This document shows positions 1 to 7,091 of a stretch of DNA of 12,082 nucleotides, piece by piece. The DNA lies in NCBI GenBank assembly GCA_964343805.1, contig CAYFLR010000105.1, positions 1 through 12,082 on the forward strand, written 5' to 3'. Under the pieces are notes generated by a model that did no database searches, was not told the DNA's origin, and saw only the letters and a list, made by a program, of their open reading frames with translations. Made by a program: the position numbers and the translations under genes. Source of the DNA: CAYFLR01 sp964343805 (GTDB lineage Bacteria; Bdellovibrionota_B; Oligoflexia; CAYFLR01). The stretch's first letter is position 1, and each line of letters starts with the position of its first letter.

Positions 1-1
1 A

Positions 2-952
2 GCCGCGGCCAAAGAAATTATCGGTATGAATTTGGTCACTAAACAGACCGGCCCAGAGGGCAAGGACGTGCATCAAGTTCTGGTGGAAAAAGCCTCTCAG
101 ATTGATAGAGAAATTTACCTCTCTTTTCTGACCGATCGCTCCACTGCTAAAACTGCTTGTGTGGCTAGTGCTGAAGGTGGAACCGAAATTGAAGAACTGG
201 CAGAGAATGCGCCCGAAAAAATTGCTAAAGAGTTTATTCCAGTGGAAACAGGAATAAGATCCTTTCATATTTTTTCATTAGCCCAGAAGCTAAATATTCC
301 GAAAGAGCTTTATAAAAAGTTTTCTGCTATGTGCCAAGCTCTTTATAAAATCTATTTAGACTATGACTGCTCTTTAGTGGAAATTAACCCTTTGGTCATC
401 ACTAAAGACAACGATTTGATCGCTTTGGATGCGAAGCTCGGTTTTGATGACAACGCTCTTTTTAGGCATCCTGACATCATGGAGCTAAGGGACGAAAGAG
501 AAGAAGATCCGAGAGAAGCGGTTGCGGCTAAAGAGGGATTTTCCTATGTAGCGCTTGATGGCAATATCGGCTGTATGGTGAATGGAGCTGGTCTTGCCAT
601 GTCTACCATGGACATGATCAAATCCTTTGGTGGAAATCCTGCCAACTTTCTCGATGTAGGTGGTGGTGCAACCGCTGAGCGTGTAGCTAATGCTTTTAAA
701 CTTATTCTTTCTGATAAGAGTGTTAAATCCGTTTTAGTGAATATTTTTGGCGGCATCATGAAATGTGATGTGGTGGCTGAAGGAATTATCACAGCCGTAA
801 AAGAACTCGACCTAAAACTTCCTCTCGTGGTTCGTTTGGAAGGGACCAATGTGGAAAAAGGGAAAGAGTTACTTTCTAACTCGGGTTTAAAAATTCATGC
901 TGCAGAGACTTTTGCAGAGGCAGCTGAAGAGGTAGTGCGCTTAGCTAACTAA
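2..952 (+). CDS. sucC: Succinyl-CoA synthetase (ADP/GDP-forming) beta subunit, 5'-truncated by window edge
   Basis: Beta subunit of succinyl-CoA synthetase, the cytoplasmic TCA-cycle enzyme that converts succinyl-CoA plus NDP and phosphate to succinate, CoA and NTP. The reading frame is open from base 2, so the annotated piece is the C-terminal ~316 residues; about 75-80 N-terminal residues (most of the first ATP-grasp lobe) should lie left of the window. Recognisable family segments, in order, are VTKQTGPEGK, the VEINPLVITK strand, LDAKLGFDDNALFR, the very conserved VALDGNIGCMVNGAGLAM, NFLDVGGGAT and VNIFGGIMKCD, then VVRLEGTN near the C-terminus. These match the known SucC pattern almost word for word through the nucleotide-binding and CoA-ligase domains. 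The stop TAA is 24 bp upstream of sucD, as expected for an alpha-beta pair translated together. The internal ATG at base 26 is not the true start because homology continues upstream of it. Confidence 0.98.
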   Translation, partial: AAAKEIIGMNLVTKQTGPEGKDVHQVLVEKASQIDREIYLSFLTDRSTAKTACVASAEGGTEIEELAENAPEKIAKEFIPVETGIRSFHIFSLAQKLNIPKELYKKFSAMCQALYKIYLDYDCSLVEINPLVITKDNDLIALDAKLGFDDNALFRHPDIMELRDEREEDPREAVAAKEGFSYVALDGNIGCMVNGAGLAMSTMDMIKSFGGNPANFLDVGGGATAERVANAFKLILSDKSVKSVLVNIFGGIMKCDVVAEGIITAVKELDLKLPLVVRLEGTNVEKGKELLSNSGLKIHAAETFAEAAEEVVRLAN

Positions 953-976
953 TGGAATAAAAGTGAGGATATCCTT

Positions 977-1849
977 ATGTCTATTTTAATAAATGAACAG
1001 TCCAGAATTATTGTTCAAGGAATCACTGGGAAGCATGGTCTTTTTCATACCATGGCTTGCAGAGAGTATGGCACCAATATTGTGGGTGGTGTCACCCCTG
1101 GTAAAGGCGGAACCAAAGTGGAAGGCTTTGATGTTTTTCATTCGGTGAGTGATGCCAAAGAGAAAACTGGCGCAGATGTGAGCTGTATTTTTGTGCCTGC
1201 TCCTTTTTGTTATGATGCCATGATCGAAGCCATTGATGCAGAAATCGAATTGGTGGTCTGCATCACTGAAGGTGTTCCTGTCACCGATATGATGAAAATT
1301 AAAAACTACTTAAGGGGTAAGAAAACCAGATTGATTGGTCCTAACTGCCCGGGAATTATATCTCCCGGAAAAGCCAAATTAGGTATTATGCCTGGTTATA
1401 TCCATAAAGAAGGTAATGTAGGAATCATCTCTCGCAGTGGAACCTTAACCTATGAAGCGGTTCATCAAGTGGGAGAAGTTGGTTATGGCCAATCCACCTG
1501 TATCGGTATCGGTGGTGATCCTATCCGCGGTCTGGGCTTTATCGATTGCCTTGAACTCTTTCATGAAGATGACCAAACAGAGGCCATCGTACTCATCGGT
1601 GAAATCGGTGGAGACGATGAAGAGAAAGCGGCCGAGTGGATTAAGGAAAATGGTAAAAAGCCAGTTGTTTCCTTTTTTGCCGGACGTACAGCACCTCCTG
1701 GAAAGAGAATGGGACATGCTGGAGCCATCATCTCAGGAAAAGGTGGAACTGCCGAAAGTAAAATTGCAGCTATGGAAGCTGCTGGAGTCCCCGTGGCTGA
1801 TCGTGCTTCAGATATTGGAGCCACCTTAAAGAAAACCTTAAAAGGATAG
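977..1849 (+). CDS. sucD: Succinyl-CoA synthetase alpha subunit
   Basis: Alpha subunit of succinyl-CoA synthetase, carrying the CoA-binding Rossmann domain and the histidine that is phosphorylated during catalysis; it works as a complex with SucC. The protein is 290 aa, the normal family length. Visible landmarks are the CoA-binding QGITGKHGLFH near residues 14-24, GGVTPGKGG at 37-45, the GPNCPGI loop at 121-127, SRSGTLTYE, and MGHAGAIISG, in which His247 is the expected phosphohistidine. The ATG at 977 is preceded by GAGG at 965-968, and the protein starts exactly where family members start. It sits 24 bp after sucC and 27 bp before sdhC, so it is almost certainly on the same transcript. Nothing unusual in the sequence. 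Confidence 0.98.
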   Translation: MSILINEQSRIIVQGITGKHGLFHTMACREYGTNIVGGVTPGKGGTKVEGFDVFHSVSDAKEKTGADVSCIFVPAPFCYDAMIEAIDAEIELVVCITEGVPVTDMMKIKNYLRGKKTRLIGPNCPGIISPGKAKLGIMPGYIHKEGNVGIISRSGTLTYEAVHQVGEVGYGQSTCIGIGGDPIRGLGFIDCLELFHEDDQTEAIVLIGEIGGDDEEKAAEWIKENGKKPVVSFFAGRTAPPGKRMGHAGAIISGKGGTAESKIAAMEAAGVPVADRASDIGATLKKTLKG

Positions 1850-1876
1850 AAGGTCATCACTCTTTAGGAGATTATC

Positions 1877-2548
1877 ATGATAAGTTGTATTACCCGCTAT
1901 GCGGGATCTTCCATCGGTAAAAAGCAGATCTTAGGATTTACCGGCTTTTTACTCTCTCTTTTTCTGTTGGGACATTTAAGCGGAAACTTTCTGCTTTTTA
2001 AAGGTCCTGATGTTTATAATGCCTATGCCCAAAGTCTGCAGTCTTTGGGGCTGTTGCTCTATCTTATGCGTCTGGGGATGATTACCCTGTTTTCCCTCCA
2101 CATCTTTTTAATGGGATGGGCTACCCTGCAGAATTACCGAGCGAGACCGGTTAAATACCTGGTTAAAAAATCCTCTCCTGAGAGAAGCTGGGCCACTCAA
2201 ACCATGTTTATCTCTGGAATTGTGGTCTTTTTCTATCTGTTGGTTCATCTGGCTGATTTTACTTTTGCCGCTCACTATGGACCAGCAGCCACATTGAAAG
2301 GACAAGACTTGGGCCTCTTTGGATTGGTGGTGAATACCTTCTCTAGCTTCTTTCATTCTTTCATGTACATAGTTGCCATGCTGGTACTCGGTTTTCATGT
2401 GAGTCATGGAATTCAAAGCATTGCTCAAACAATAGGCTTGAGCCATCCGGTTTATACTCCGTGGATCAAACACTTTTCGACATTGGCTGGAATAGTTGTG
2501 GCGGTGGGATTTAGTTCCATCCCTCTTTATGTATTATTTCGCTATTAA
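1877..2548 (+). CDS. sdhC: Succinate dehydrogenase / fumarate reductase cytochrome b subunit (b558 family, membrane anchor)
   Basis: Membrane anchor of complex II, which passes electrons from the SdhB iron-sulfur centres through haem to quinone. The 223-aa protein has five hydrophobic segments, roughly residues 17-40, 56-82, 108-131, 147-173 and 198-220, which is the layout of the single-subunit, dihaem cytochrome b558 family (as in Bacillus, Wolinella and many delta-proteobacteria) rather than the two-subunit SdhC/SdhD type. Candidate haem-ligand histidines within or beside helices are His33 (LGHLSGN), His75, His124, His160, His174 and His177; which ones ligate haem cannot be assigned by eye. 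A strong TAGGAG at 1865-1870 sits 6 nt before the ATG. No sdhD gene follows, consistent with this type. The direction of the reaction in vivo (succinate oxidation or fumarate reduction) cannot be decided from sequence; the aerobic-type sucCD context favours oxidation. Confidence 0.95.
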   Translation: MISCITRYAGSSIGKKQILGFTGFLLSLFLLGHLSGNFLLFKGPDVYNAYAQSLQSLGLLLYLMRLGMITLFSLHIFLMGWATLQNYRARPVKYLVKKSSPERSWATQTMFISGIVVFFYLLVHLADFTFAAHYGPAATLKGQDLGLFGLVVNTFSSFFHSFMYIVAMLVLGFHVSHGIQSIAQTIGLSHPVYTPWIKHFSTLAGIVVAVGFSSIPLYVLFRY

Positions 2549-2561
2549 AGTTAATTTTTCA

Positions 2562-2587
2562 TAGGGTGTAACAGAGTTAAAACCCTA
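2562..2587 (+). promoter_or_regulatory. Hairpin just upstream of the sdhA ribosome binding site
   Basis: In the 53-bp sdhC-sdhA gap, TAGGGT (2562-2567) pairs perfectly with ACCCTA (2582-2587), and inside it TAAC (2569-2572) pairs with GTTA (2576-2579) around an AGA loop, separated by a small 1x2 internal loop. The last stem base is the first base of the AAGGAG Shine-Dalgarno (2587-2592) for sdhA. No U-tract follows, so it does not look like a terminator. It may stabilise the mRNA end, mark a processing site, or tune SdhA translation relative to SdhC. The pairing is seen directly; any role is inference. Confidence 0.35.
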
Positions 2588-2601
2588 AGGAGCAATAAAT
2601 A

Positions 2602-4515
2602 ATGAAACTAGATGCCAAAATACCTGATGGTCCTATATCTGAAAAATGGACGAAACACCGCTTTGATCTCAAACTGGTCAACCCAGCCAACAAGAGAAAG
2701 TTTTCCGTTATTGTGGTTGGGACCGGCCTAGCTGGAGGATCTGCTGCCGCCACTTTGTCGGAATTGGGATACAAAGTTAAGTCTTTCTGTATTCAAGACA
2801 GTCCTCGTAGAGCCCACTCCATTGCGGCTCAAGGGGGAATCAATGCAGCTAAAAATTACCAAAATGATGGCGATAGTATCTATCGTCTTTTTTATGACAC
2901 CGTGAAAGGCGGAGATTATAGGGCCAGAGAGGCCAATGTACACCGTCTTGCTGAAGTAAGTAATAATATTATTGATCAATGCGTAGCCCAAGGAGTTCCC
3001 TTTGCCAGAGATTATGGTGGTCTCCTCGATAATCGATCTTTTGGAGGCGCTCAGGTTTCTCGAACATTTTACGCTCGGGGTCAAACAGGTCAACAGCTGC
3101 TTCTTGGTGCCTATGGCGCTATGATGAAGGAAGTGAATAAGGGCGGGATTGAGCTTTTTACTCGGCAAGAGATGCTGGATTTAGTGGTGGTGAATGGGCA
3201 AGCCAGAGGAATTATCACTCGTAATTTAGTCACCGGTCAAATTGAAAGACATGTGGCCGATGCCGTTCTTTTATCCACTGGTGGATACGGAAATGTTTTC
3301 TTTCTCTCTACCAATGCCATGAACTCCAATGCTACAGCTGCCTATCGCTGTTATCGTAAGGGGGCTGGATTTGCCAATCCCTGTTTTACCCAAATTCATC
3401 CCACCTGTATTCCGGTGCATGGTGACTATCAATCTAAACTCACCCTGATGAGTGAGAGTTTAAGAAATGATGGAAGGGTCTGGGTTCCCAAGAATAAAGG
3501 GGATAAACGCCCCGCTGAGCAAATCCCTGAGGCGGATCGTGACTACTACTTAGAGCGCAGATACCCTAGCTTTGGTAACCTGGTTCCGCGGGATGTCGCC
3601 TCACGTGCTGCTAAAGAAAGGTGTGATGCCGGTTATGGTGTCGGAGATACTGGACTGGCTGTTTTCCTTGATTTTGAAGAAGCCATTGGTCGCCTGGGGA
3701 AAGATGTGGTGAGCGCTCGTTATGGAAATCTCTTCCATATGTACGAAAAAATAACAGATGATAACCCTTATAAAGAACCCATGATGATCTACCCTGCGAT
3801 TCATTACACCATGGGTGGTCTTTGGGTGGATTATAACCTTATGAGCACCATCCCTGGCCTTCATGTGTTAGGTGAAGCTAACTTCTCGGATCATGGAGCT
3901 AACCGTTTGGGTGCCAGTGCTCTGATGCAAGGTTTAGCCGATGGTTATTATGTTATTCCATACACTTTAGGACACTACCTTGCTTCTAATCAGATTGATC
4001 CTGTAGATACCACTCATCAAGCTTTTGAAGATGCTGAAAGAGAAGTGAAAGAGCGAATCAATAAGCTTTTCTCCATCAACGGAAATCGAACGGTGGATGA
4101 TTTTCATCGGACCTTAGGTCTCGTGATGTGGGAGCATTGCGGTATGGCTCGTAATGAAAAGGGCCTAAATGAAGCCTTACAGAAGATTCCTGAAATTCGT
4201 GAAGAGTTCTGGAAAAACGTAAAAGTGAACGGCACGGGAGATAATTTTAATCAATCTCTAGAGAAAGCCGGGCGAGTAGCTGATTATTTAGAGTTTGCAG
4301 AAGTGATGGTGAGAGATGCTCTAAATCGAGCAGAATCTTGTGGAGGTCACTTTAGAGAGGAGAGTCAGACCGATGAAGGTGAAGCCTTAAGGAAAGATGA
4401 TGAGTACTCCTACGTAGCAGTTTGGGAACATCAAGGTGATGGTAAAGCCCCGGCTCTGCATAAAGAGGAACTCAAATTTGAGAATGTCAAACTCACTCAG
4501 CGTAGCTATAAATAA
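2602..4515 (+). CDS. sdhA: Succinate dehydrogenase / fumarate reductase flavoprotein subunit
   Basis: Catalytic FAD subunit of complex II, oxidising succinate to fumarate on the cytoplasmic face of the membrane. The 637-aa length suits the type-B family. Visible elements: dinucleotide-binding GTGLAGG at 40-46; RRAHSIAAQGG at 69-79, where His72 is the expected covalent FAD attachment site; substrate-pocket HPT at 266-268; ESLRNDG from 285; PRDVASRA from 329 with Arg330 as the likely proton-transfer arginine; HYTMGG at 401-406; and the FAD-contacting GEANFSDHGANRLGAS region from 424. All catalytic motifs look intact. The start has AAGGAG (2587-2592) 9 nt upstream of ATG. It lies between sdhC and sdhB, 17 bp from the latter. 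The N-terminus is about 35 residues ahead of the FAD motif, longer than in E. coli SdhA but normal for this subfamily. Confidence 0.98.
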   Translation: MKLDAKIPDGPISEKWTKHRFDLKLVNPANKRKFSVIVVGTGLAGGSAAATLSELGYKVKSFCIQDSPRRAHSIAAQGGINAAKNYQNDGDSIYRLFYDTVKGGDYRAREANVHRLAEVSNNIIDQCVAQGVPFARDYGGLLDNRSFGGAQVSRTFYARGQTGQQLLLGAYGAMMKEVNKGGIELFTRQEMLDLVVVNGQARGIITRNLVTGQIERHVADAVLLSTGGYGNVFFLSTNAMNSNATAAYRCYRKGAGFANPCFTQIHPTCIPVHGDYQSKLTLMSESLRNDGRVWVPKNKGDKRPAEQIPEADRDYYLERRYPSFGNLVPRDVASRAAKERCDAGYGVGDTGLAVFLDFEEAIGRLGKDVVSARYGNLFHMYEKITDDNPYKEPMMIYPAIHYTMGGLWVDYNLMSTIPGLHVLGEANFSDHGANRLGASALMQGLADGYYVIPYTLGHYLASNQIDPVDTTHQAFEDAEREVKERINKLFSINGNRTVDDFHRTLGLVMWEHCGMARNEKGLNEALQKIPEIREEFWKNVKVNGTGDNFNQSLEKAGRVADYLEFAEVMVRDALNRAESCGGHFREESQTDEGEALRKDDEYSYVAVWEHQGDGKAPALHKEELKFENVKLTQRSYK

Positions 4516-4532
4516 CCAAGAAGGAGTGATCC

Positions 4533-5300
4533 GTGAGCGGTAAAAATATAAATTTAACTTTGCAAGTTTGGCGGCAAAAAAATGAAAAAGAGACTGGTCA
4601 TCTCGAGACCATCCGCGCCAACAATATTAGTACTGACGCCTCCTTCTTGGAGATGTTGGACATTGTTAATGAAGATCTGGAGAAAAGAGGGGCAGAGCCC
4701 ATCGCCTTCGATCATGATTGCCGAGAAGGTATTTGCGGTATGTGTGGTTGTATGGTGAATGGAGAGGCGCATGGTAAGGAACGAGGAACCACCCTTTGCC
4801 AGCTTCATATGAGAAATTTTGAAGATGGAGACACCATCGTCATTGAACCCTGGAGAGCTCGAGCCTTTCCGGTAGTAAAAGATTTAGTGGTAGACCGCAG
4901 TGCCTTTGACCGCATTATCTCCAAAGGGGGATATGTGGATGTTCGAACGGGTAGTCCGCAGGATGCCAATAATATCCCTATTCCTAAGCTAAATGCGGAT
5001 TTAGCTATGGATGCCGCCTCCTGTATTGGTTGTGGTGCCTGTGTAGCATCTTGTCCTAATGCTTCTGCCATGCTCTTTACCGGAGCAAAGATCAGTCAAT
5101 TAGCACTTCTTCCGCAAGGTGATCCTGAGCGTGAGCGAAGAGTGATGCAGATGGTGGATCAGATGGATAAGGATGGCTTTGGTAATTGCTCTAATGAATA
5201 TGAGTGCGAAAGAGCCTGTCCCAAAGAGATCAAAATCTCCAATATTGCCCGCATGAACAGGGAGTTCCTCCGAGCCTATTTAAGAACTGGCGGAAAATAA
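4533..5300 (+). CDS. sdhB: Succinate dehydrogenase / fumarate reductase iron-sulfur subunit
   Basis: Electron-transfer subunit of complex II linking SdhA flavin to the SdhC haems. The 255-aa protein has all three cluster regions: [2Fe-2S] ligands in DCREGICGMCGC (Cys63, Cys68, Cys71) plus Cys89; a [4Fe-4S] motif CIGCGACVASCP (Cys164, 167, 170, 174); and the [3Fe-4S] region with Cys219, Cys225 and CP at 229-230. The N-terminal half is a plant-type ferredoxin fold and the C-terminal half an alpha-helical bacterial ferredoxin fold. Start choice is GTG at 4533, supported by AAGGAG at 4521-4526 with 6-nt spacing; no in-frame ATG lies nearby at the right distance. It is the last gene of the operon: a strong terminator follows 33 bp after its stop. 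Confidence 0.98.
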   Translation: MSGKNINLTLQVWRQKNEKETGHLETIRANNISTDASFLEMLDIVNEDLEKRGAEPIAFDHDCREGICGMCGCMVNGEAHGKERGTTLCQLHMRNFEDGDTIVIEPWRARAFPVVKDLVVDRSAFDRIISKGGYVDVRTGSPQDANNIPIPKLNADLAMDAASCIGCGACVASCPNASAMLFTGAKISQLALLPQGDPERERRVMQMVDQMDKDGFGNCSNEYECERACPKEIKISNIARMNREFLRAYLRTGGK

Positions 5301-5333
5301 CCCTCGCTGATTTTTCTTTAAAATCAAATAGAT

Positions 5334-5364
5334 AACCCGCTACCTGCAGGTGGCGGGTTTTTTT
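5334..5364 (+). terminator. Rho-independent terminator of the sucCD-sdhCAB operon
   Basis: An 11-bp stem pairs AACCCGCTACC (5334-5344) with GGTGGCGGGTT (5349-5359), with one G-U wobble and a TGCA tetraloop, and runs into seven consecutive T (5358-5364). This is a textbook intrinsic terminator, 33 bp past the sdhB stop. It separates the housekeeping operon from the accessory genes that follow, so those must have their own promoter in the 87 bp between 5365 and 5451. Confidence 0.93.
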
Positions 5365-5451
5365 ATGCTTTTTTTCTTAAGAGTTCACATACCCCGCCGA
5401 AAAGAAATGGATACAGGCTTAATTCTAATATTAGGGATGAGTGCGTTTACC

Positions 5452-5664
5452 ATGAAGGTTCAATTAAGCATTAAATTACTGGTCTGCTTTCTCTTAATTT
5501 TTCAAAGTCTGACTCTCTGGGCGAGTGATGTTGATTCACTGCTGCAAGATCCTATCTATCGAAAACTTCTCTTTGATTTAGGGGATGAATTGCGAACTTA
5601 TTCTGGAGTGGAAGTAAATGAAGCTTTGTTAAAGCGATCAGCAAAACATTGGGAAGCATTTTAA
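5452..5664 (+). CDS. Signal-peptide ORF; probable 5' part of the frameshifted nucleosidase-like gene
   Basis: A 70-aa frame from ATG 5452 begins with a clear Sec signal peptide (two lysines, then a hydrophobic run LLVCFLLIF, with likely cleavage after Ala24 in LWA-SD). A short mature segment follows and ends at TAA 5662-5664. The 480-aa frame that begins at 5649 has no signal peptide, no ATG and no Shine-Dalgarno, while the three following genes each encode one. The simplest reading is that this ORF is the N-terminus of that protein. Re-pairing of the Lys65 codon AAA (5644-5646) one base back, within the AAAA run 5643-5646, would join the frames as ...KRSAK-TLGSIL... and give a 546-aa product. 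In-frame starts also exist at 5350 (inside the terminator), 5365 and 5437, but ATG 5452 places the signal peptide normally. Whether the shift is a mutation, an assembly error or programmed cannot be told here. Confidence 0.6.
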   Translation: MKVQLSIKLLVCFLLIFQSLTLWASDVDSLLQDPIYRKLLFDLGDELRTYSGVEVNEALLKRSAKHWEAF

Positions 5665-7091
5665 ATGGAGAGCAGACTGAGGTCCCCATTTTAAAAGGGG
5701 TTAGAACTTGGGAAAAAATGTGGCCTCCCCGAGGTTTAGGTTTAGATGGTCCTCCTCAAGAGGGTGTTACCAAAATGCCTCAGCCTGATTTTTCTAAAGA
5801 TGATCCTCACTCTTTACGAGAACCCAGGCAATATTTGGCTAATCGCCTAGGTAGCCATCTGATTGACTTAGTCGAACAAAAAAAAATAAATGTTCATGTA
5901 TTCGCTGGTACTGAAAGCAGCCTAGGACTTTTTGCGCAGAAGCGTGAAATGGAGTTGGTGAGAATTCCCAGCCTTTATGAGGCTTGGGGGATTCACAAAT
6001 TTTATGCTCTTTCTAATGATGGCAAAGATCCTCGAGTCATAATCAATGTACCTCCTATAAAAGAGTACGCTCAGCATTATGCCGCCATGCTCAAACTTGC
6101 TGGTGATCCCTATCCCATCGTCTATTTGAATGATAAAGATCGTGAACTTTATAGACAACGTATGGCGGAGGCTGTGGATCTAATTTGGCAAAAAGCAAAT
6201 ACCAAAATAGATACGGTGGTGTTAGGTTATGGCTATCAATGGTTGGGAACACTGAGTGATCCGGGTTCCTGGGATTGGAATACCAGAACTACTCCCATTG
6301 AATATGATTCTAATTTGGGAGTAAAAGGAACCTTAGTTTCTGCAGAGCACCCTCATCTACCCAGAGCCAAAAAAAATATTATGATCATTGAGTCCGATCT
6401 CACCATTTGGGGAGAGGCCACCTCTTTTATCGTCGAGGGAGTGACCAAGCACAGGCCAAAGCTCGTTTTCTTTCTGGGTTCAGCTGGAGCCCCGGCTTTA
6501 GACGCAAATATTTACGATGTTTCTATTCCTCGCGAGTTTTTAGTAGGAAGAGACTTGGTGCCACTCAAAAATGTTATGACTAACTTAGGTACTGCTTATG
6601 GTTTTCCCAACCTTCATGCCAATAAAGCTTTTAATACCTATGCCAATGGGAACGCATCCGATTATGGAAAAATAGATGTTCATTTCACTGCCACCCATGG
6701 ACATACCAATTCACCGGCTGAGCAGACTCACAGGTATACGCGAATGTATGTTGAACAGGGAGTTCATAGTTTCGATGTAGAGCAGAGTTTGGTGGCTCGG
6801 GCCATTGCTGAGTGGAATCAGCATCATAAGGATCATCAAATAAAATTTGGTGCGGCCAATCTAATTACTGATCGTCCCGCTTATCAAGAGGAACCGGCCA
6901 GTAGTACCACCACCCATTTTGATTTAGATCAGGTGGATTATAGCCGGAAAGCCAAGGCAAGAAAAGCCATTGTACGTTTGTCTTTAATGACTCTAACTCA
7001 GAGCTATTTAGCCAACTATGCAAAAAAGGGAGATTGTCTCAGTTTACAAGTAGAAGCTCCCAAATCAATTAAATTTAGGATGGAGAAATGA
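5649..7091 (+). CDS. Putative nucleoside phosphorylase / nucleosidase-like protein (main part of a split gene)
   Basis: A 480-residue frame opening at TTG 5649 and ending in TGA 7089-7091. Family assignment is by motif feel, not search. KLVFFLGSAGAP followed by NIYDVSIPREFLVGRDLV (about 271-305) resembles the phosphate/nucleoside loop and the 'GDVVIP' strand of PNP/UDP-phosphorylase-type enzymes. HFTATHGHTNSPAEQTHRY then EQGVHSFDVEQSLVARAI (345-385) resembles the stretch with the invariant 'D-(M/V)-E' that binds the ribose. GAANLITDRPA (401-411) sits where the family has its catalytic Asp loop. Family enzymes cleave N-glycosidic bonds of nucleosides. The length is about twice that of a minimal phosphorylase; residues 1-180 are not recognised. 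The TTG start lacks a ribosome binding site and overlaps the upstream ORF by 16 bp, so I think the true protein starts at 5452 and is exported. The stop overlaps the next start by 4 bp (ATGA), implying coupled translation. Confidence 0.5.
   Translation: MGSILNGEQTEVPILKGVRTWEKMWPPRGLGLDGPPQEGVTKMPQPDFSKDDPHSLREPRQYLANRLGSHLIDLVEQKKINVHVFAGTESSLGLFAQKREMELVRIPSLYEAWGIHKFYALSNDGKDPRVIINVPPIKEYAQHYAAMLKLAGDPYPIVYLNDKDRELYRQRMAEAVDLIWQKANTKIDTVVLGYGYQWLGTLSDPGSWDWNTRTTPIEYDSNLGVKGTLVSAEHPHLPRAKKNIMIIESDLTIWGEATSFIVEGVTKHRPKLVFFLGSAGAPALDANIYDVSIPREFLVGRDLVPLKNVMTNLGTAYGFPNLHANKAFNTYANGNASDYGKIDVHFTATHGHTNSPAEQTHRYTRMYVEQGVHSFDVEQSLVARAIAEWNQHHKDHQIKFGAANLITDRPAYQEEPASSTTTHFDLDQVDYSRKAKARKAIVRLSLMTLTQSYLANYAKKGDCLSLQVEAPKSIKFRMEK

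Noticed and set aside
1452..1829. 125-aa frame overlapping sucD on the same strand, and several 60-146-aa antisense frames in sucC, sdhA, sdhB and others.
   Set aside because: These are shadows of strongly conserved genes in other frames, with no ribosome binding site or recognisable protein features.
5350..5451. GTG at 5350 and ATG at 5365/5437 as starts for the signal-peptide ORF.
   Set aside because: GTG 5350 lies inside the terminator stem and ATG 5365 right after its T-run. Each adds a charged stretch before the hydrophobic core, which is poor for a signal peptide; ATG 5452 gives a standard one.
5365..5451. Promoter for the accessory gene cluster (TTCACA at 5384 with GGATAC at 5409, or TAATAT at 5426).
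   Set aside because: A promoter must lie here functionally, but no -35/-10 pair has acceptable spacing (19-20 or 36 bp), so I do not mark a position.
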